DNA from: DATBAX01 sp963723765
GTDB taxonomy: Bacteria > Acidobacteriota > Terriglobia > Terriglobales > Acidobacteriaceae
Direction of reading: 5' to 3'
NCBI GenBank assembly: GCA_963723765.1
Contig: CAVRSD010000005.1
Coordinates: 682,001 to 746,000, forward strand
DNA length: 64,000 nucleotides
The translations under genes were made by a program, and so were the position numbers. Positions 26,028-34,224 of this stretch are shown here, one piece after another (positions within the stretch are counted from its first letter, which is position 1; the number at the start of each line of letters is the position of its first letter). Under the pieces are notes generated by a model. The model was given only the letters and a program-made list of their open reading frames with translations. It was not told the origin of the DNA and made no database searches.

Positions 26028-26744
26028 ATGGCTACAGCCATGCTCAAGCGACTGATCCGTTCCGGCGGCGCAAAAATAGTTTTCGTGATGCTGGGCGTAG
26101 GGCTGCTTGGTTCAATCATGGCTGCGCAGCAAGGTGCTGCCACCGGACCACCGCTCGCGGTTCGTACCCCGACGCTCGATAAGGGATATTTGCGGCAGCG
26201 GTATCATTTTCAATTGGCGGCTGACGGCGGAATCACACCGCTGACGTGGAAATTGGCCAGCGGTTCATTGCCTCCAGGCGTAACGCTGAATGGCGACGGC
26301 CTGATCAGCGGCACTCCCACTGGCACCGGCAGTTTTCCGTTTGTCGTGACCATTACAGACAGCGGCAAACCGCCACGTCAGCTTAACTATCCATTGTCAT
26401 TGCAGGTGGTCGCGCCCATGCTTTTGGCTTGGAATCCTCCCGCCAAACTCAACGGACAGAGGATTGAGGGCGGTCTCAAAGTTTCCAATCAAACTGGCGA
26501 TGACTTCGACCTTACCGTAATCGTGCTTGCAGTTGCCGAGGACGGGCGCGCGACTGCGATTGGCTATCAACGTTTTACGTTAAAGCAGCAGACGATCGAT
26601 TTCCCCATTCCCTTTGGAGAAAACATGCCATGGGGCTCCTACCAAATCAACGTGGATGCCGTGGCCGAAGTTGCCGCCACAAGTACGATTTACCGGGCGC
26701 GGCTGACGAGCAATGGCAGATTGAAAATTATCCAGGGACCCTAA
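26028..26744 (+). CDS. Exported protein with a putative Ig (He_PIG-type) domain
   Basis: 238 residues. Hydrophobic N-terminus (IVFVMLGVGLLGSIMAAQ), then one He_PIG domain: YHFQLAADGGITPLTWKLAS, GSLPPGVTLNGDGLISGTPT, GSFPFVVTITDSG. The second half (about 130-238) is another beta-sandwich-like region with no recognised family (LKVSNQTGDDFDLTVIVLAV). The start could also be ATG 26040. It could carry protein-protein contacts on the cell surface or in the periplasm. Confidence 0.7.
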   Translation: MATAMLKRLIRSGGAKIVFVMLGVGLLGSIMAAQQGAATGPPLAVRTPTLDKGYLRQRYHFQLAADGGITPLTWKLASGSLPPGVTLNGDGLISGTPTGTGSFPFVVTITDSGKPPRQLNYPLSLQVVAPMLLAWNPPAKLNGQRIEGGLKVSNQTGDDFDLTVIVLAVAEDGRATAIGYQRFTLKQQTIDFPIPFGENMPWGSYQINVDAVAEVAATSTIYRARLTSNGRLKIIQGP

Positions 26745-26828
26745 AGGAAAGATTTCTCGGCGTTCTTTATGGGTAGGATGACAGAGCTGATCCATTCAAG
26801 AACAGCCGGACGTTGCGCCACAAATAAA

Positions 26829-27125
26829 GAATCCCGAGGTGGTGTTAAGCTCATTCGTCTCGGCCAGTAGCTCGCGTTAGACCCTTGCCGACCTGTCCAC
26901 GTTGTTCCCTTGCGGGTGGCAGCGTGCGATCTGTTGCTCGGGCTCCGGGCTTACCGCCAACCGGATAAACCAGCTTGACGCCTCGGGATCCTTATCTTGC
27001 CTTCAACAGTTCTCTTGATTCGCCTCGACCAGCGCTTTGCTATAGACCCTTGCTCGCCCTCCCTTGCTGCATCTTGCGATGCGAAGGGTGACTTCGCTTG
27101 AGCCCCGGACGCCGCACCAACCGGG
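26829..27125 (-). ncRNA. Two tandem copies of a structured RNA-like element, no associated protein
   Basis: Copy A is 27125-26980 and copy B 26967-26829 (period about 160 bases). They share CCGGTTGG, CCGG.GC.C, GCAAGGGTCTA, CTGGYCGAGRCGAAT and CCGAG/CTCGGGATT blocks, with diverged sequence between. At the same place both have a hairpin capped by GCAA, with different stems (GCATC-GCAA-GATGC and CCC-GCAA-GGG), and both can fold GGTC...GG(T/C)C around the GTCTA block. Stem variation with a kept loop points to selected RNA structure. From memory the block order resembles HNH-endonuclease-associated (HEARO/omega) RNAs, but no iscB-like gene is present. No open frame of note covers 26745-27421. Confidence 0.45.
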
Positions 27126-27421
27126 AAAACTTTAAAGGTGCCGAAGAACGATTGTGTTTTTACGCCTTTTATTTCTAGAGTCAATTAAAAATTACGGACT
27201 CTATGTGCTTATTTTTCAATCGAGTGCATGGCATCCACAGCGGGATGAACTGAAATTGGTGCACTATAGAGATAGAGCGTGGGTTTTTGCCGGGATTTCC
27301 CAGTCATCGTGAGAATTCGAGCGCGGTTGATGGATTTTTTGCAGTGTGAAAATCTTGGTGGAAAGGGCGATGGAGTGGGCTTTTGGCGTTATGGGAAACG
27401 GCCCAAAACCGACTACCCATG

Positions 27422-27507
27422 GTCATTTCGAGTGTAGCGGGAAATCTGCTTTTCCTTACCGTCGGCGGGACAGCAGATTCCTCGTCGCTGCGCTTCTCGG
27501 AATGACA
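27422..27507. repeat. Full inverted form of the GGAATGACAA element
   Basis: Begins GTCATTTCGAG with GGAAATCTGCT and ends AGCAGATTCC then CTCGGAATGACAA, so the ends pair. The copies at 9307, 14317 and 15436 are its right half. It lies about 110 bases upstream of the PPOX gene. Confidence 0.6.
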
Positions 27508-27618
27508 AAGTAGACGAGTTGCCGACATCCGAAAGATGAAAAAGCAGTTTGGATTTGACGAGATCGAGACCCCAGAACGCCCACAAACATCTATAATCAC
27601 GTCTTTCAGGAGGAATGC

Positions 27619-28017
27619 ATGTCGCAAGCGATCCCAGAAAAATATCGTGATCTTTTCAGCAAACGTGCTTTTGCCAATCTAGGCACGCTCATGCCCGACG
27701 GCCGTCCCCAGGTAACACCCGTGTGGGTCGATCTGGATGGTGATCTCGTGATCTTTAACTCGGCGAAAGGCCGCCAGAAAGACAAGAATGTGCGCCGCGA
27801 TCCGCGCGTGTCTCTTGCCATCGTGGACCCGGAGAATCCGTATCGCTATTTGGAAATTCGCGGACGCGTCGTCGAAATTACCGAACAGGGCGCTGACGCA
27901 AGCATCGACAAGCTGGCGAAAAAATATCTGGGCGTGGATAAATATCCCTACGGCCAGCCCGGCGAAGTGCGCGTGATTTACAAGATCCAGCCCGAGCACA
28001 CCACCACCATGGGCTAG
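27619..28017 (+). CDS. PPOX-class (pyridoxamine oxidase-like, F420/FMN) oxidoreductase
   Basis: 132 residues forming a split-barrel flavin-binding fold: FANLGTLMPDGRPQVTPVWV, then GDLVIFNSAKGRQKDKNVRR and DPRVSLAIVDPENPYRYLEI, then RGRVVEI. This is the Rv1155-like group, which binds F420 or FMN and reduces small substrates. AGGAGG precedes the ATG. It is followed by the PLP-enzyme gene 45 bases later in the same direction. Confidence 0.88.
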   Translation: MSQAIPEKYRDLFSKRAFANLGTLMPDGRPQVTPVWVDLDGDLVIFNSAKGRQKDKNVRRDPRVSLAIVDPENPYRYLEIRGRVVEITEQGADASIDKLAKKYLGVDKYPYGQPGEVRVIYKIQPEHTTTMG

Positions 28018-28062
28018 TTCAAGCACGGGCTAGTTCAAATTCAGGTCAAGCGAAACTATCGA

Positions 28063-29331
28063 ATGCTAACCACAAAAGAAGAGACAACCACCGCTCTCGA
28101 CCTCGCTTGGGTCCGTTCGCAATTCCCTTCCCTCGCGCAGACCGTGAACGGACATCCCGCTGTGTTTCTCGATGGCCCCGGCGGCACGCAAGTTCCGCAG
28201 CGCGTCATCGATGCCATCAGCGAATATTTGCGCCATTCCAACTCCAACACCAACGGCGCTTATGCCACCAGCCAGCGTACTAACGCGGTAATCGATGGCG
28301 CTCGCTCCGCCATGGCGGATTTTCTGAATTGCGATCCCGAGGAAGTCGTCTTCGGCGCCAACATGACCACGTTGACCTTCGCCATCAGCCGTTCCATCGG
28401 ACGCGAACTCGGCCCCGGCGACGAAATCGTGCTCACACTGCTTGATCACGATGCGAACTTCGCGCCCTGGAAAGCTCTGGAAGAACGCGGCGTAACGATT
28501 CGTATTGCGGACATCCATGAAGAAGATTGCACCCTCGACATGGAAGACCTGGCGCGCAAGATCAACAGCAAAACCAAACTGGTGGCTGTCGGCTATGCGT
28601 CGAATGCGGTGGGAACCATCAACAATGTGAAAGAAGTTATCCGGCTCGCGCATGCGGTGGGCGCGATGGCTTTCATTGACGCCGTCCACTACGCGCCGCA
28701 TGGATTGATTGACGTCCGCGAACTCGACTGCGATTTCCTTGCCTGCTCGACTTACAAATTCTTCGGCCCGCACATGGGCGTGCTCTACGGAAAACGCGAG
28801 CACCTGAAACGCCTGACTCCGTATAAAGTTCGCGCCTGCACGGAAGCGATCCCCAGCCGCTGGGAATCGGGCACCAACAATCACGAATGCATTGCCGGCA
28901 TCACCGCTTGCGTGGATTATCTTGCCGATCTCGGACGCCGCGTCGATTCTTCAGCGACGAATCGGCGGGCGGCGATCGAAGCTGCATTCGCGGCGATCCA
29001 CGAACACGAGCACGCTCTGATGGAAACTCTTATCTCCGGAGTACTCGCCATTCCGGGAGTCAAGCTCTACGGCATCAGCGATCCCAATCGCTTCGACCAG
29101 CGTTGCCCGACGATCGTCCTGCGCATCAAGGGACACACTCCTCTCGAACTCGCCACCAAGCTGGGCGAACGCGGCTTCTTCACCTGGGACGGCAACTATT
29201 ACGCCATCAACCTCACCGACCGTCTGGATGTAGAGAAAGACGGCGGCTTCCTGCGCATCGGACTGGCGCATTACAACACAAGTGAAGAAGTGGAGAGATT
29301 GCTAACGGCATTAAGAGAAATAACCGCGTAG
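28063..29331 (+). CDS. Cysteine desulfurase-like class V aminotransferase (no loop cysteine)
   Basis: 422 residues with the class V PLP fold. VFLDGPGGTQVPQRV is near the N-terminus; Asp/His are in AMAFIDAVHYAPHGL; the PLP lysine is in DFLACSTYKFFGPHMGVLYG. The segment equivalent to the SufS/CsdA catalytic-cysteine loop reads FTWDGNYYAINL and has no cysteine, so sulfur mobilisation of the usual kind is unlikely. This matches the 'cysteine desulfurase-like' subgroup rather than true SufS. It could be a lyase or transaminase of unknown substrate. No suf or isc genes are nearby. Confidence 0.85.
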   Translation: MLTTKEETTTALDLAWVRSQFPSLAQTVNGHPAVFLDGPGGTQVPQRVIDAISEYLRHSNSNTNGAYATSQRTNAVIDGARSAMADFLNCDPEEVVFGANMTTLTFAISRSIGRELGPGDEIVLTLLDHDANFAPWKALEERGVTIRIADIHEEDCTLDMEDLARKINSKTKLVAVGYASNAVGTINNVKEVIRLAHAVGAMAFIDAVHYAPHGLIDVRELDCDFLACSTYKFFGPHMGVLYGKREHLKRLTPYKVRACTEAIPSRWESGTNNHECIAGITACVDYLADLGRRVDSSATNRRAAIEAAFAAIHEHEHALMETLISGVLAIPGVKLYGISDPNRFDQRCPTIVLRIKGHTPLELATKLGERGFFTWDGNYYAINLTDRLDVEKDGGFLRIGLAHYNTSEEVERLLTALREITA

Positions 29332-29463
29332 ATTTTGGAACCATCACAAAACATGAGGGTGCCCCGTTCAAGCTCCTGCGTTCGCTTAATTTCTTTTTTC
29401 CAAGATATGAAACCTGCCTCGAGTCCGTACATCTAAGCAGTTATCACGAAAGGAATTCTTTTT

Positions 29464-29772
29464 ATGGCAAATGTGAGAGTGGCAATCCTGGCCCGGCTGG
29501 AAGCAAAATCGGGCAAAGAAGCAGAATTGGAAAGTTTTCTCAAGGGCGCACTCGGGCTGGCCGAGTCCGAACCGGCAACCACTGCCTGGTTCGCCATTAA
29601 GCTGGGGCCCTCCACCTTCGGCATTTTCGACGTCTTCCCCGATAACGCTGGCCGGCAGGCCCACCTCAATGGACCCATCGCCGCTGCATTGATGGCGAAG
29701 GCCTCCGAATTGCTGGCGAAGCCACCTGTGATCGAGCAATGGGACGTGCTCGCGGCGAAGCTCAAGTCGTAA
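29464..29772 (+). CDS. ABM (antibiotic biosynthesis monooxygenase)-domain protein
   Basis: 102 residues, one dimeric alpha/beta-barrel ABM module: RVAILARLEAKSGKEAELES, FLKGALGLAESEP, WFAIKLGPSTFGIFDVFPDN. Members include quinol monooxygenases and heme-degrading enzymes; no heme-binding Asn/His is evident, so the substrate is open. AAAGGA lies 9 bases upstream. Confidence 0.82.
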   Translation: MANVRVAILARLEAKSGKEAELESFLKGALGLAESEPATTAWFAIKLGPSTFGIFDVFPDNAGRQAHLNGPIAAALMAKASELLAKPPVIEQWDVLAAKLKS

Positions 29773-29779
29773 AAAAACC

Positions 29780-29823
29780 GAGCCCCGCCCTCCCGCAAAA
29801 AACGCGGGAAGGACGGGGCACCC
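29780..29823. repeat. Dispersed terminator-like hairpin, copy 2
   Basis: Reverse orientation of the GGGTGCCCCGTCC family, arms GCCCCGCCCTCCCGC and GCGGGAAGGACGGGGC. It sits between two convergent genes and could end both transcripts. Confidence 0.8.
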
Positions 29824-29855
29824 GCTCTTCACTTTCTAAACTCTACAGAATATTT

Positions 29856-30923
29856 CTACTGAAAGCGCGCCAGGAAAGTTCCCTGGTTGTAAGACTTGGT
29901 ATCCCACCACGAACCCACGATGGTCGATCCATCGGCAGAGATGGCGAGAGCCGTACTCAGGACTATGTTGCTGGGAATATTCGCGCCGGCCAGATTCAGT
30001 TTTTCTTTCAAATACTGCATGTGCGAACGTGGATATTTGGAGTTCCAGATGAACGCTTTAATTCCTACTCCAAAGGGATCGCCGCTCCAGCCCACGACCA
30101 CGCCGGCATCGGAAACCCCGTTGGCGAAACTCTGATCGTTGAGATTGTGCGAGATGGTGCCGAGCGAGATCAGCCCCTTGGCGTCGGTGAAATAGAACGC
30201 GTGACCGTTAATGTCATCCCAGGTTTGGCCGACAATCTGGGTACCGTCGGAACTGACAGCGGTGGCTTCACCCGGTGTCAGAACGCCGGTGAACAGATCG
30301 GCTTTGTTCTTGCCTTTGAGCCAGCGCACCGCCCGGCGGTATCCCTGCTTGGGAAGTTCGGCGAATCCCACGATGACCGAACCGTCGGCCGAAACCGTGG
30401 TGGCGCGGCTGTTCACGCCAGCGGGATGACCGAGGGAGATCACGCCGCGTCTCTCATTCCAACGAAACGCCTCAGCGCGGCCGGGACAATACCACGCTAA
30501 CCCGACCACTTCCGTGCCGTCGGCGTTCAGTCCCCAGCCGCCACCCCACGAGCCATCGACCACACATCCATTGAAAGGATGGCCGAGATCGACCCAGCCC
30601 GTGCTCTGTTTCCAAATTGCCGGATTCATGAATCCGTCCGCGCCCTGGCGCGAGCCAGTGATCGTGGAACCGTCGGCGGAAATTCCCACCGTGGTGGAAA
30701 ATTGATCTCCTGGGCCGAGATCAGTGAATCCGCCGGCGAGCGTCCAGAGATAGAGTTCCCCACCCAGGTCGGCGGCCATGCTCTTGCCATCCGCGGAGAG
30801 CGAGTAACTTGACCAGGTATTGCCCTGCGGATTTGGCAGCACTTGAAAGCTAACCGATTGCGCTCCAGCGGAAACACACGCGAGTACACAGAGTGTGATT
30901 GTTGTGGCCAGCCAGGTTTTCAT
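29856..30923 (-). CDS. Secreted HAF-repeat protein
   Basis: 355 residues with signal TWLATTITLCVLACVSAGAQ. It consists of repeated units that end in (A)(V)SADGS..(I)VG, for example GISADGSTITGSR, GLNADGTEVVGLAW, TVSADGSVIVGFAE, AVSSDGTQIVGQTW and AISADGSTIVGSWW, interleaved with tryptophan-containing strands. This is the HAF extracellular repeat, probably a beta-propeller. The start at 30923 has GGAAAGAG and the signal peptide; the longer frame to 31007 adds an unsupported leader. The repeats suggest a structural or binding role outside the cell. Confidence 0.82.
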   Translation of the reverse strand: MKTWLATTITLCVLACVSAGAQSVSFQVLPNPQGNTWSSYSLSADGKSMAADLGGELYLWTLAGGFTDLGPGDQFSTTVGISADGSTITGSRQGADGFMNPAIWKQSTGWVDLGHPFNGCVVDGSWGGGWGLNADGTEVVGLAWYCPGRAEAFRWNERRGVISLGHPAGVNSRATTVSADGSVIVGFAELPKQGYRRAVRWLKGKNKADLFTGVLTPGEATAVSSDGTQIVGQTWDDINGHAFYFTDAKGLISLGTISHNLNDQSFANGVSDAGVVVGWSGDPFGVGIKAFIWNSKYPRSHMQYLKEKLNLAGANIPSNIVLSTALAISADGSTIVGSWWDTKSYNQGTFLARFQ

Positions 30924-31106
30924 TTTGACTCTTTCCGTATATTTTTGATTTGTAATTGCGAAATAGAGAACGGCGAGAACTGGCTCTGGACAAGGGTTCC
31001 AAGCCAAACACGAACCAGTGCAAAGAGGAACCGTAGTTTTTCATGGGCGCTGGGGGAAGTCAAGGGACTGTTCTTCGGTTATGACTCATGGATAGTTACA
31101 GAGAAA

Positions 31107-31143
31107 AGCCCCGCTCTCCCGTAACCGTGAGAAAAACGGGGCA
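31107..31143. repeat. Dispersed terminator-like hairpin, copy 3 (short)
   Basis: AAGCCCCGCTCTCCCG ... AACGGGGC. The outer stem is kept and the apical stem lost. Confidence 0.65.
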
Positions 31144-31178
31144 TCGCGAACATTTCTCAGGAAATTTAGGAAACTGAG

Positions 31179-31928
31179 CTAGATCTGTCCCTTGCCGCCA
31201 TCCACGTCAAGTTCTACTCCGGTAATAAACGACGCATCCGACGAGGCCAGGAATGCCACGGCGGCAGCAATCTCTTCCGGCTGCCCGAAGCGCTGCATGG
31301 GGATGTCCGCCAGAAACCTCTGCTTCAATTCAACAAGTTGGTCCGGTGAGAGTCCGGCGCGCACAAAGATGGGAGTTTCGGTGGCGCCGGGGGCCACCGC
31401 ATTCACGCGAATCTTACGGCCGACCAGTTCCGCGGCCATGGAACGGGTGAACGAGCGCATTGCCGCCTTGGTGGCGGCATACACTGTGCCATGAATGGAC
31501 CCTATGTGGCTGGCAACGCTGGTATTCAAAACGATCGAGGCACCCTCGTTCAAATGCGGCAGCGCTTTCTGAATTGTGAAATATGCGCCTTTGGCATTGA
31601 TGTCGAACAGCTCGTCGTAGAGTTCTTCTGAAACACTTTCCAGCGGAGCAAACTTTCCCACCCCCGCGTTGACGAACAGGACATCGATCTTGCCGAATTT
31701 CTGCTGTACGGCCGCAAACAGTTTCTCAGTGTCTTCAATTTTAGCGGCATCTGCCCGTACTGCCAGCACATCTTTACCGAGGCTCTTTACGGCTTCGTCC
31801 AGTGTCTTCTGGCTGCGTCCGGATATGGCAACAAGCGCGCCTTCATCAAGAAATCTCTTGGCGGTGGCCAATCCGATACCACTATTTCCACCGGTAATAA
31901 CCGCAACTTTACCTTCCAATCTGCGCAT
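31179..31928 (-). CDS. SDR family oxidoreductase 1
   Basis: 249 residues, classical short-chain dehydrogenase: cofactor motif AVITGGNSGIGLATAKRF, NAG in VLFVNAGVGKF, catalytic Ser in LNTSVASHIG and YAATK. The C-terminal AFLASSDASFITGVELDVDG is typical. SGRSQK after strand 2 suggests NADP(H). CGGAGA lies 6 bases before the ATG. It is transcribed away from an ArsR-type regulator across 149 bases that contain an inverted repeat. Two more SDR genes follow the regulator on the other strand. Confidence 0.9.
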   Translation of the reverse strand: MRRLEGKVAVITGGNSGIGLATAKRFLDEGALVAISGRSQKTLDEAVKSLGKDVLAVRADAAKIEDTEKLFAAVQQKFGKIDVLFVNAGVGKFAPLESVSEELYDELFDINAKGAYFTIQKALPHLNEGASIVLNTSVASHIGSIHGTVYAATKAAMRSFTRSMAAELVGRKIRVNAVAPGATETPIFVRAGLSPDQLVELKQRFLADIPMQRFGQPEEIAAAVAFLASSDASFITGVELDVDGGKGQI

Positions 31929-31976
31929 AATTGTCTCCGTCCCGATTTTTCAGCGTATGTGGGCTTAGATGAGCAT

Positions 31977-31991
31977 CAACCCGATCGGTTG
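31977..31991. promoter_or_regulatory. Inverted repeat CAACC-CGATC-GGTTG, candidate operator
   Basis: A perfect 5+5 inverted repeat midway between the divergent SDR and ArsR-type genes, so it may be bound by the latter. Confidence 0.4.
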
Positions 31992-32077
31992 CAGTAAGAA
32001 CAGGACGGAATTGGCCATGGATTTCTTACGAAAGAGCACCCACCGCGTCTTTTTCCCGCAGAACGCATCGAATCACC

Positions 32078-32380
32078 ATGGCTACTAAAAAGCAATCCGT
32101 GGATCTCTCCGACTCCCAGATCCAACTGGTCGCCAAGGCGCTCGCCGATCCGAACCGCTACGAGATCCTCAGGAAACTCAGCAGCCAGGCCTGCGGCACA
32201 CCTTGCAGTGATGTGCGCGAATGCTTCGATATCACCCCGGCAACGCTTTCGCACCACATGAAAGAGCTTGAAACAGCTGGTCTTATCCGTTCAGAGAAGG
32301 AAGGCAAATTCGTTCGTTACTTCCCCCAGACCCGTGTGCTCCGCGCCTACCTCGACCGCCTCAAGTCCGACCTCGCCTAA
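32078..32380 (+). CDS. ArsR/SmtB-type transcriptional regulator
   Basis: 100 residues. Winged helix: ALADPNRYEILRKLSSQACG, recognition helix in ITPATLSHHMKELETAGLIR, wing EKEGKFVRYFP. There are three cysteines before the recognition helix (ACGTPCSDVRECFD), two in C-x3-C spacing, which could sense thiols, oxidants or metal. This is not the standard CxC ArsR motif. It is divergent from one SDR gene and upstream of another, so it probably represses them. Confidence 0.87.
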   Translation: MATKKQSVDLSDSQIQLVAKALADPNRYEILRKLSSQACGTPCSDVRECFDITPATLSHHMKELETAGLIRSEKEGKFVRYFPQTRVLRAYLDRLKSDLA

Positions 32381-32493
32381 GAGCCGTACATTAGTTTTCT
32401 CTCGCCTTTGAATCTTTTCTCTCGCCGGTCTCATCAATTAGATGCTTATCGAATTATCGAACTGATGATCTTTTCAGCCGAGGAGAATGAAAA

Positions 32494-33240
32494 ATGAGCA
32501 AGCTTACAGGTAAGGTAGCAGTCGTTACCGGCGCATCCAAAGGAATCGGAGCAGCCATCGCCAAGTCACTCGCCGCCGAAGGCGCGTCGGTAGTCGTCAA
32601 CTACGCTTCCAGCAAGGCCGGCGCGGACACCGTGGTCGCGGCCATCACCAAAGCCGGCGGCAAAGCCGTCGCTGTGGGTGGCGACGTCGCCAAGGCAGCC
32701 GAGGCCAAGGGCATCATCGACGCAGCCATCAAGAACTATGGACGCCTCGACATCCTGGTCAACAACTCCGGCATTTACGAGTTCGCCCCCATCGAAGACG
32801 TCACCGCAGAATCCTTCCACCGGCAGTTTAATATCAACGTGCTTGGTCTTCTGCTCACCACCCAGGCCGCCGTCAAGCACCTCGGCGAAGGCGCCAGCAT
32901 CATCAACATTGGCTCCGGCGTAACCCGCATCCTGCCGCCACACAGCGCGGTCTATACCGCCACCAAGGGCGCCGTAGACGCAATTACCGGTGTGCTCTCC
33001 AAGGAATTCGGCGCGCGCAAGATTCGCGTCAACTCCATCAATCCCGGCATTGTCGAAACCGAAGGCACAACCTCCGCAGGCTTCATCGGCTCGGACTTCG
33101 AAAAAGGACTCATTGCTCAAACCCCGCTCGGCCGCAGCGGTCAACCCGGGGACATCGCGTCAGTAGCCGTATTCCTGGCCTCGAACGATTCCGGTTGGAT
33201 CTCCGGCGAAACAATTCTGGCCACCGGCGGCGCGCGCTAA
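32494..33240 (+). CDS. SDR family oxidoreductase 2 (3-oxoacyl-ACP reductase-like)
   Basis: 248 residues: VAVVTGASKGIGAAIAKSLA, NNSG in ILVNNSGIYEF, Ser in INIGSGVTRI, YTATK. C-terminal AVFLASNDSGWISGETILAT and TGG. NADP-type (NYASSK after strand 2). GAGGAG precedes the ATG. It lies 113 bases after the ArsR-type gene in the same direction, and the third SDR gene follows after a terminator-like hairpin. Confidence 0.88.
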   Translation: MSKLTGKVAVVTGASKGIGAAIAKSLAAEGASVVVNYASSKAGADTVVAAITKAGGKAVAVGGDVAKAAEAKGIIDAAIKNYGRLDILVNNSGIYEFAPIEDVTAESFHRQFNINVLGLLLTTQAAVKHLGEGASIINIGSGVTRILPPHSAVYTATKGAVDAITGVLSKEFGARKIRVNSINPGIVETEGTTSAGFIGSDFEKGLIAQTPLGRSGQPGDIASVAVFLASNDSGWISGETILATGGAR

Positions 33241-33248
33241 CAAAGAAC

Positions 33249-33294
33249 CAGGGTGCCCCGTCCTTCCCGCAGGTTTTCGCGGGAGGGCGGGGCT
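33249..33294 (+). terminator. Dispersed terminator-like hairpin, copy 4
   Basis: GCCCCGTCCTTCCCGC-AGGTTTTC-GCGGGAGGGCGGGGC followed by TTTTGC, between two SDR genes. Confidence 0.7.
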
Positions 33295-33320
33295 TTTGCA
33301 CTACTCAAAAGGAGAATCCC

Positions 33321-34052
33321 ATGGGAAAGCTAGCAGGAAAAGTAGCCGTCATTACAGCCGCAACATCAGGCATGGCATTGGCAACGGCGAAGCTTTTTGT
33401 GGAAGAAGGCGCATACGTTTTCATCACCGGCCGCCGCAAGGACAAGCTGGATGAAGCCGTGAAGACGATCGGTCGAAACGTAACCGGGGTGCAGGGCGAT
33501 GCCTCGAATCTTGCAGATCTCGACCGCCTGTATGCAACCGTGAAAAAAGAAAAAGGAAAAATCGATGTCCTCTTCGCCAGCGCCGGCTTTGGCGAGTTGG
33601 CAAAGATCGGAGAAGTTTCCGAAGAGCACTTCGACAAGACTTTTGACCTGAATGTGCGTGGCACTCTCTTTACCGTACAAAAAGCGTTGCCGTTATTCAA
33701 CAATGGCGGTTCCATCTTTTTGAACGGATCGATTGCCAGCATCAAGGGTTTCCCGGCATTCGGCGTCTACAGCGCCAGCAAAGCCGCGGTGCGCTCGTTC
33801 GCGCGCACCTGGCTGGTCGACCTGAAAGACCGAAACATACGAGTGAATGTACTGAGTCCGGGAACCATCGACACGCCGATCCTCGATCCCCTGGGCCCGG
33901 ATGCCAAGGAATATTTCAAGTCGCAAATTCCGCGCGGCGAAATGGGACGGCCGGAAGAAATTGCGACGGTAGCGTTGTTCCTGGCTTCGAGCGATTCCAG
34001 CTTTGTAAACGGCGTGGAATTGTTCGTGGATGGTGGCACCGCACAGATTTAA
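33321..34052 (+). CDS. SDR family oxidoreductase 3
   Basis: 243 residues. The cofactor motif is altered, AVITAATSGMALATAKLFVE in place of TGxxxGIG, so nucleotide binding may differ. The rest is regular: LFASAGFGEL, catalytic Ser in LNGSIASIKG, YSASKAAVRSFAR, and ASSDSSFVNGVELFVDGG. ATG 33321 has AAAAGGAG 7 bases upstream; the open frame from 33195 runs through the hairpin repeat. It is more like SDR 1 than SDR 2 in its C-terminus. Confidence 0.88.
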   Translation: MGKLAGKVAVITAATSGMALATAKLFVEEGAYVFITGRRKDKLDEAVKTIGRNVTGVQGDASNLADLDRLYATVKKEKGKIDVLFASAGFGELAKIGEVSEEHFDKTFDLNVRGTLFTVQKALPLFNNGGSIFLNGSIASIKGFPAFGVYSASKAAVRSFARTWLVDLKDRNIRVNVLSPGTIDTPILDPLGPDAKEYFKSQIPRGEMGRPEEIATVALFLASSDSSFVNGVELFVDGGTAQI

Positions 34053-34060
34053 ATGAACAA

Positions 34061-34182
34061 TGTCATCCTGAGCGAAGAGGAAATTTCGGAACGAAGTTTC
34101 CTCGCAGCCGAAGGATCCCTACCGCAAGCAGATGAGATGAGTATAGGGGTCCTTCGACTCTATGAGTCAACTCAGGATGACA
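34061..34182. mobile_element. 122-bp MITE-like element with TGTCATCCTGAG ends
   Basis: Perfect 12-bp terminal inverted repeats TGTCATCCTGAG / CTCAGGATGACA. Internal CGAAGGATCCCTA and GGGGTCCTTCGAC pair further. There is no coding capacity. A half copy is at 15505-15567. Confidence 0.6.
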
Positions 34183-34224
34183 AGCTGGCAAAAATATGCT
34201 GCTTCATTAAAGAAAGGAACACCA

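Noticed and set aside
29356..29368. GAGGGTGCCCCGTTC, a further copy of the terminator-like repeat
   Set aside because: Only the left end is present and no hairpin can form.
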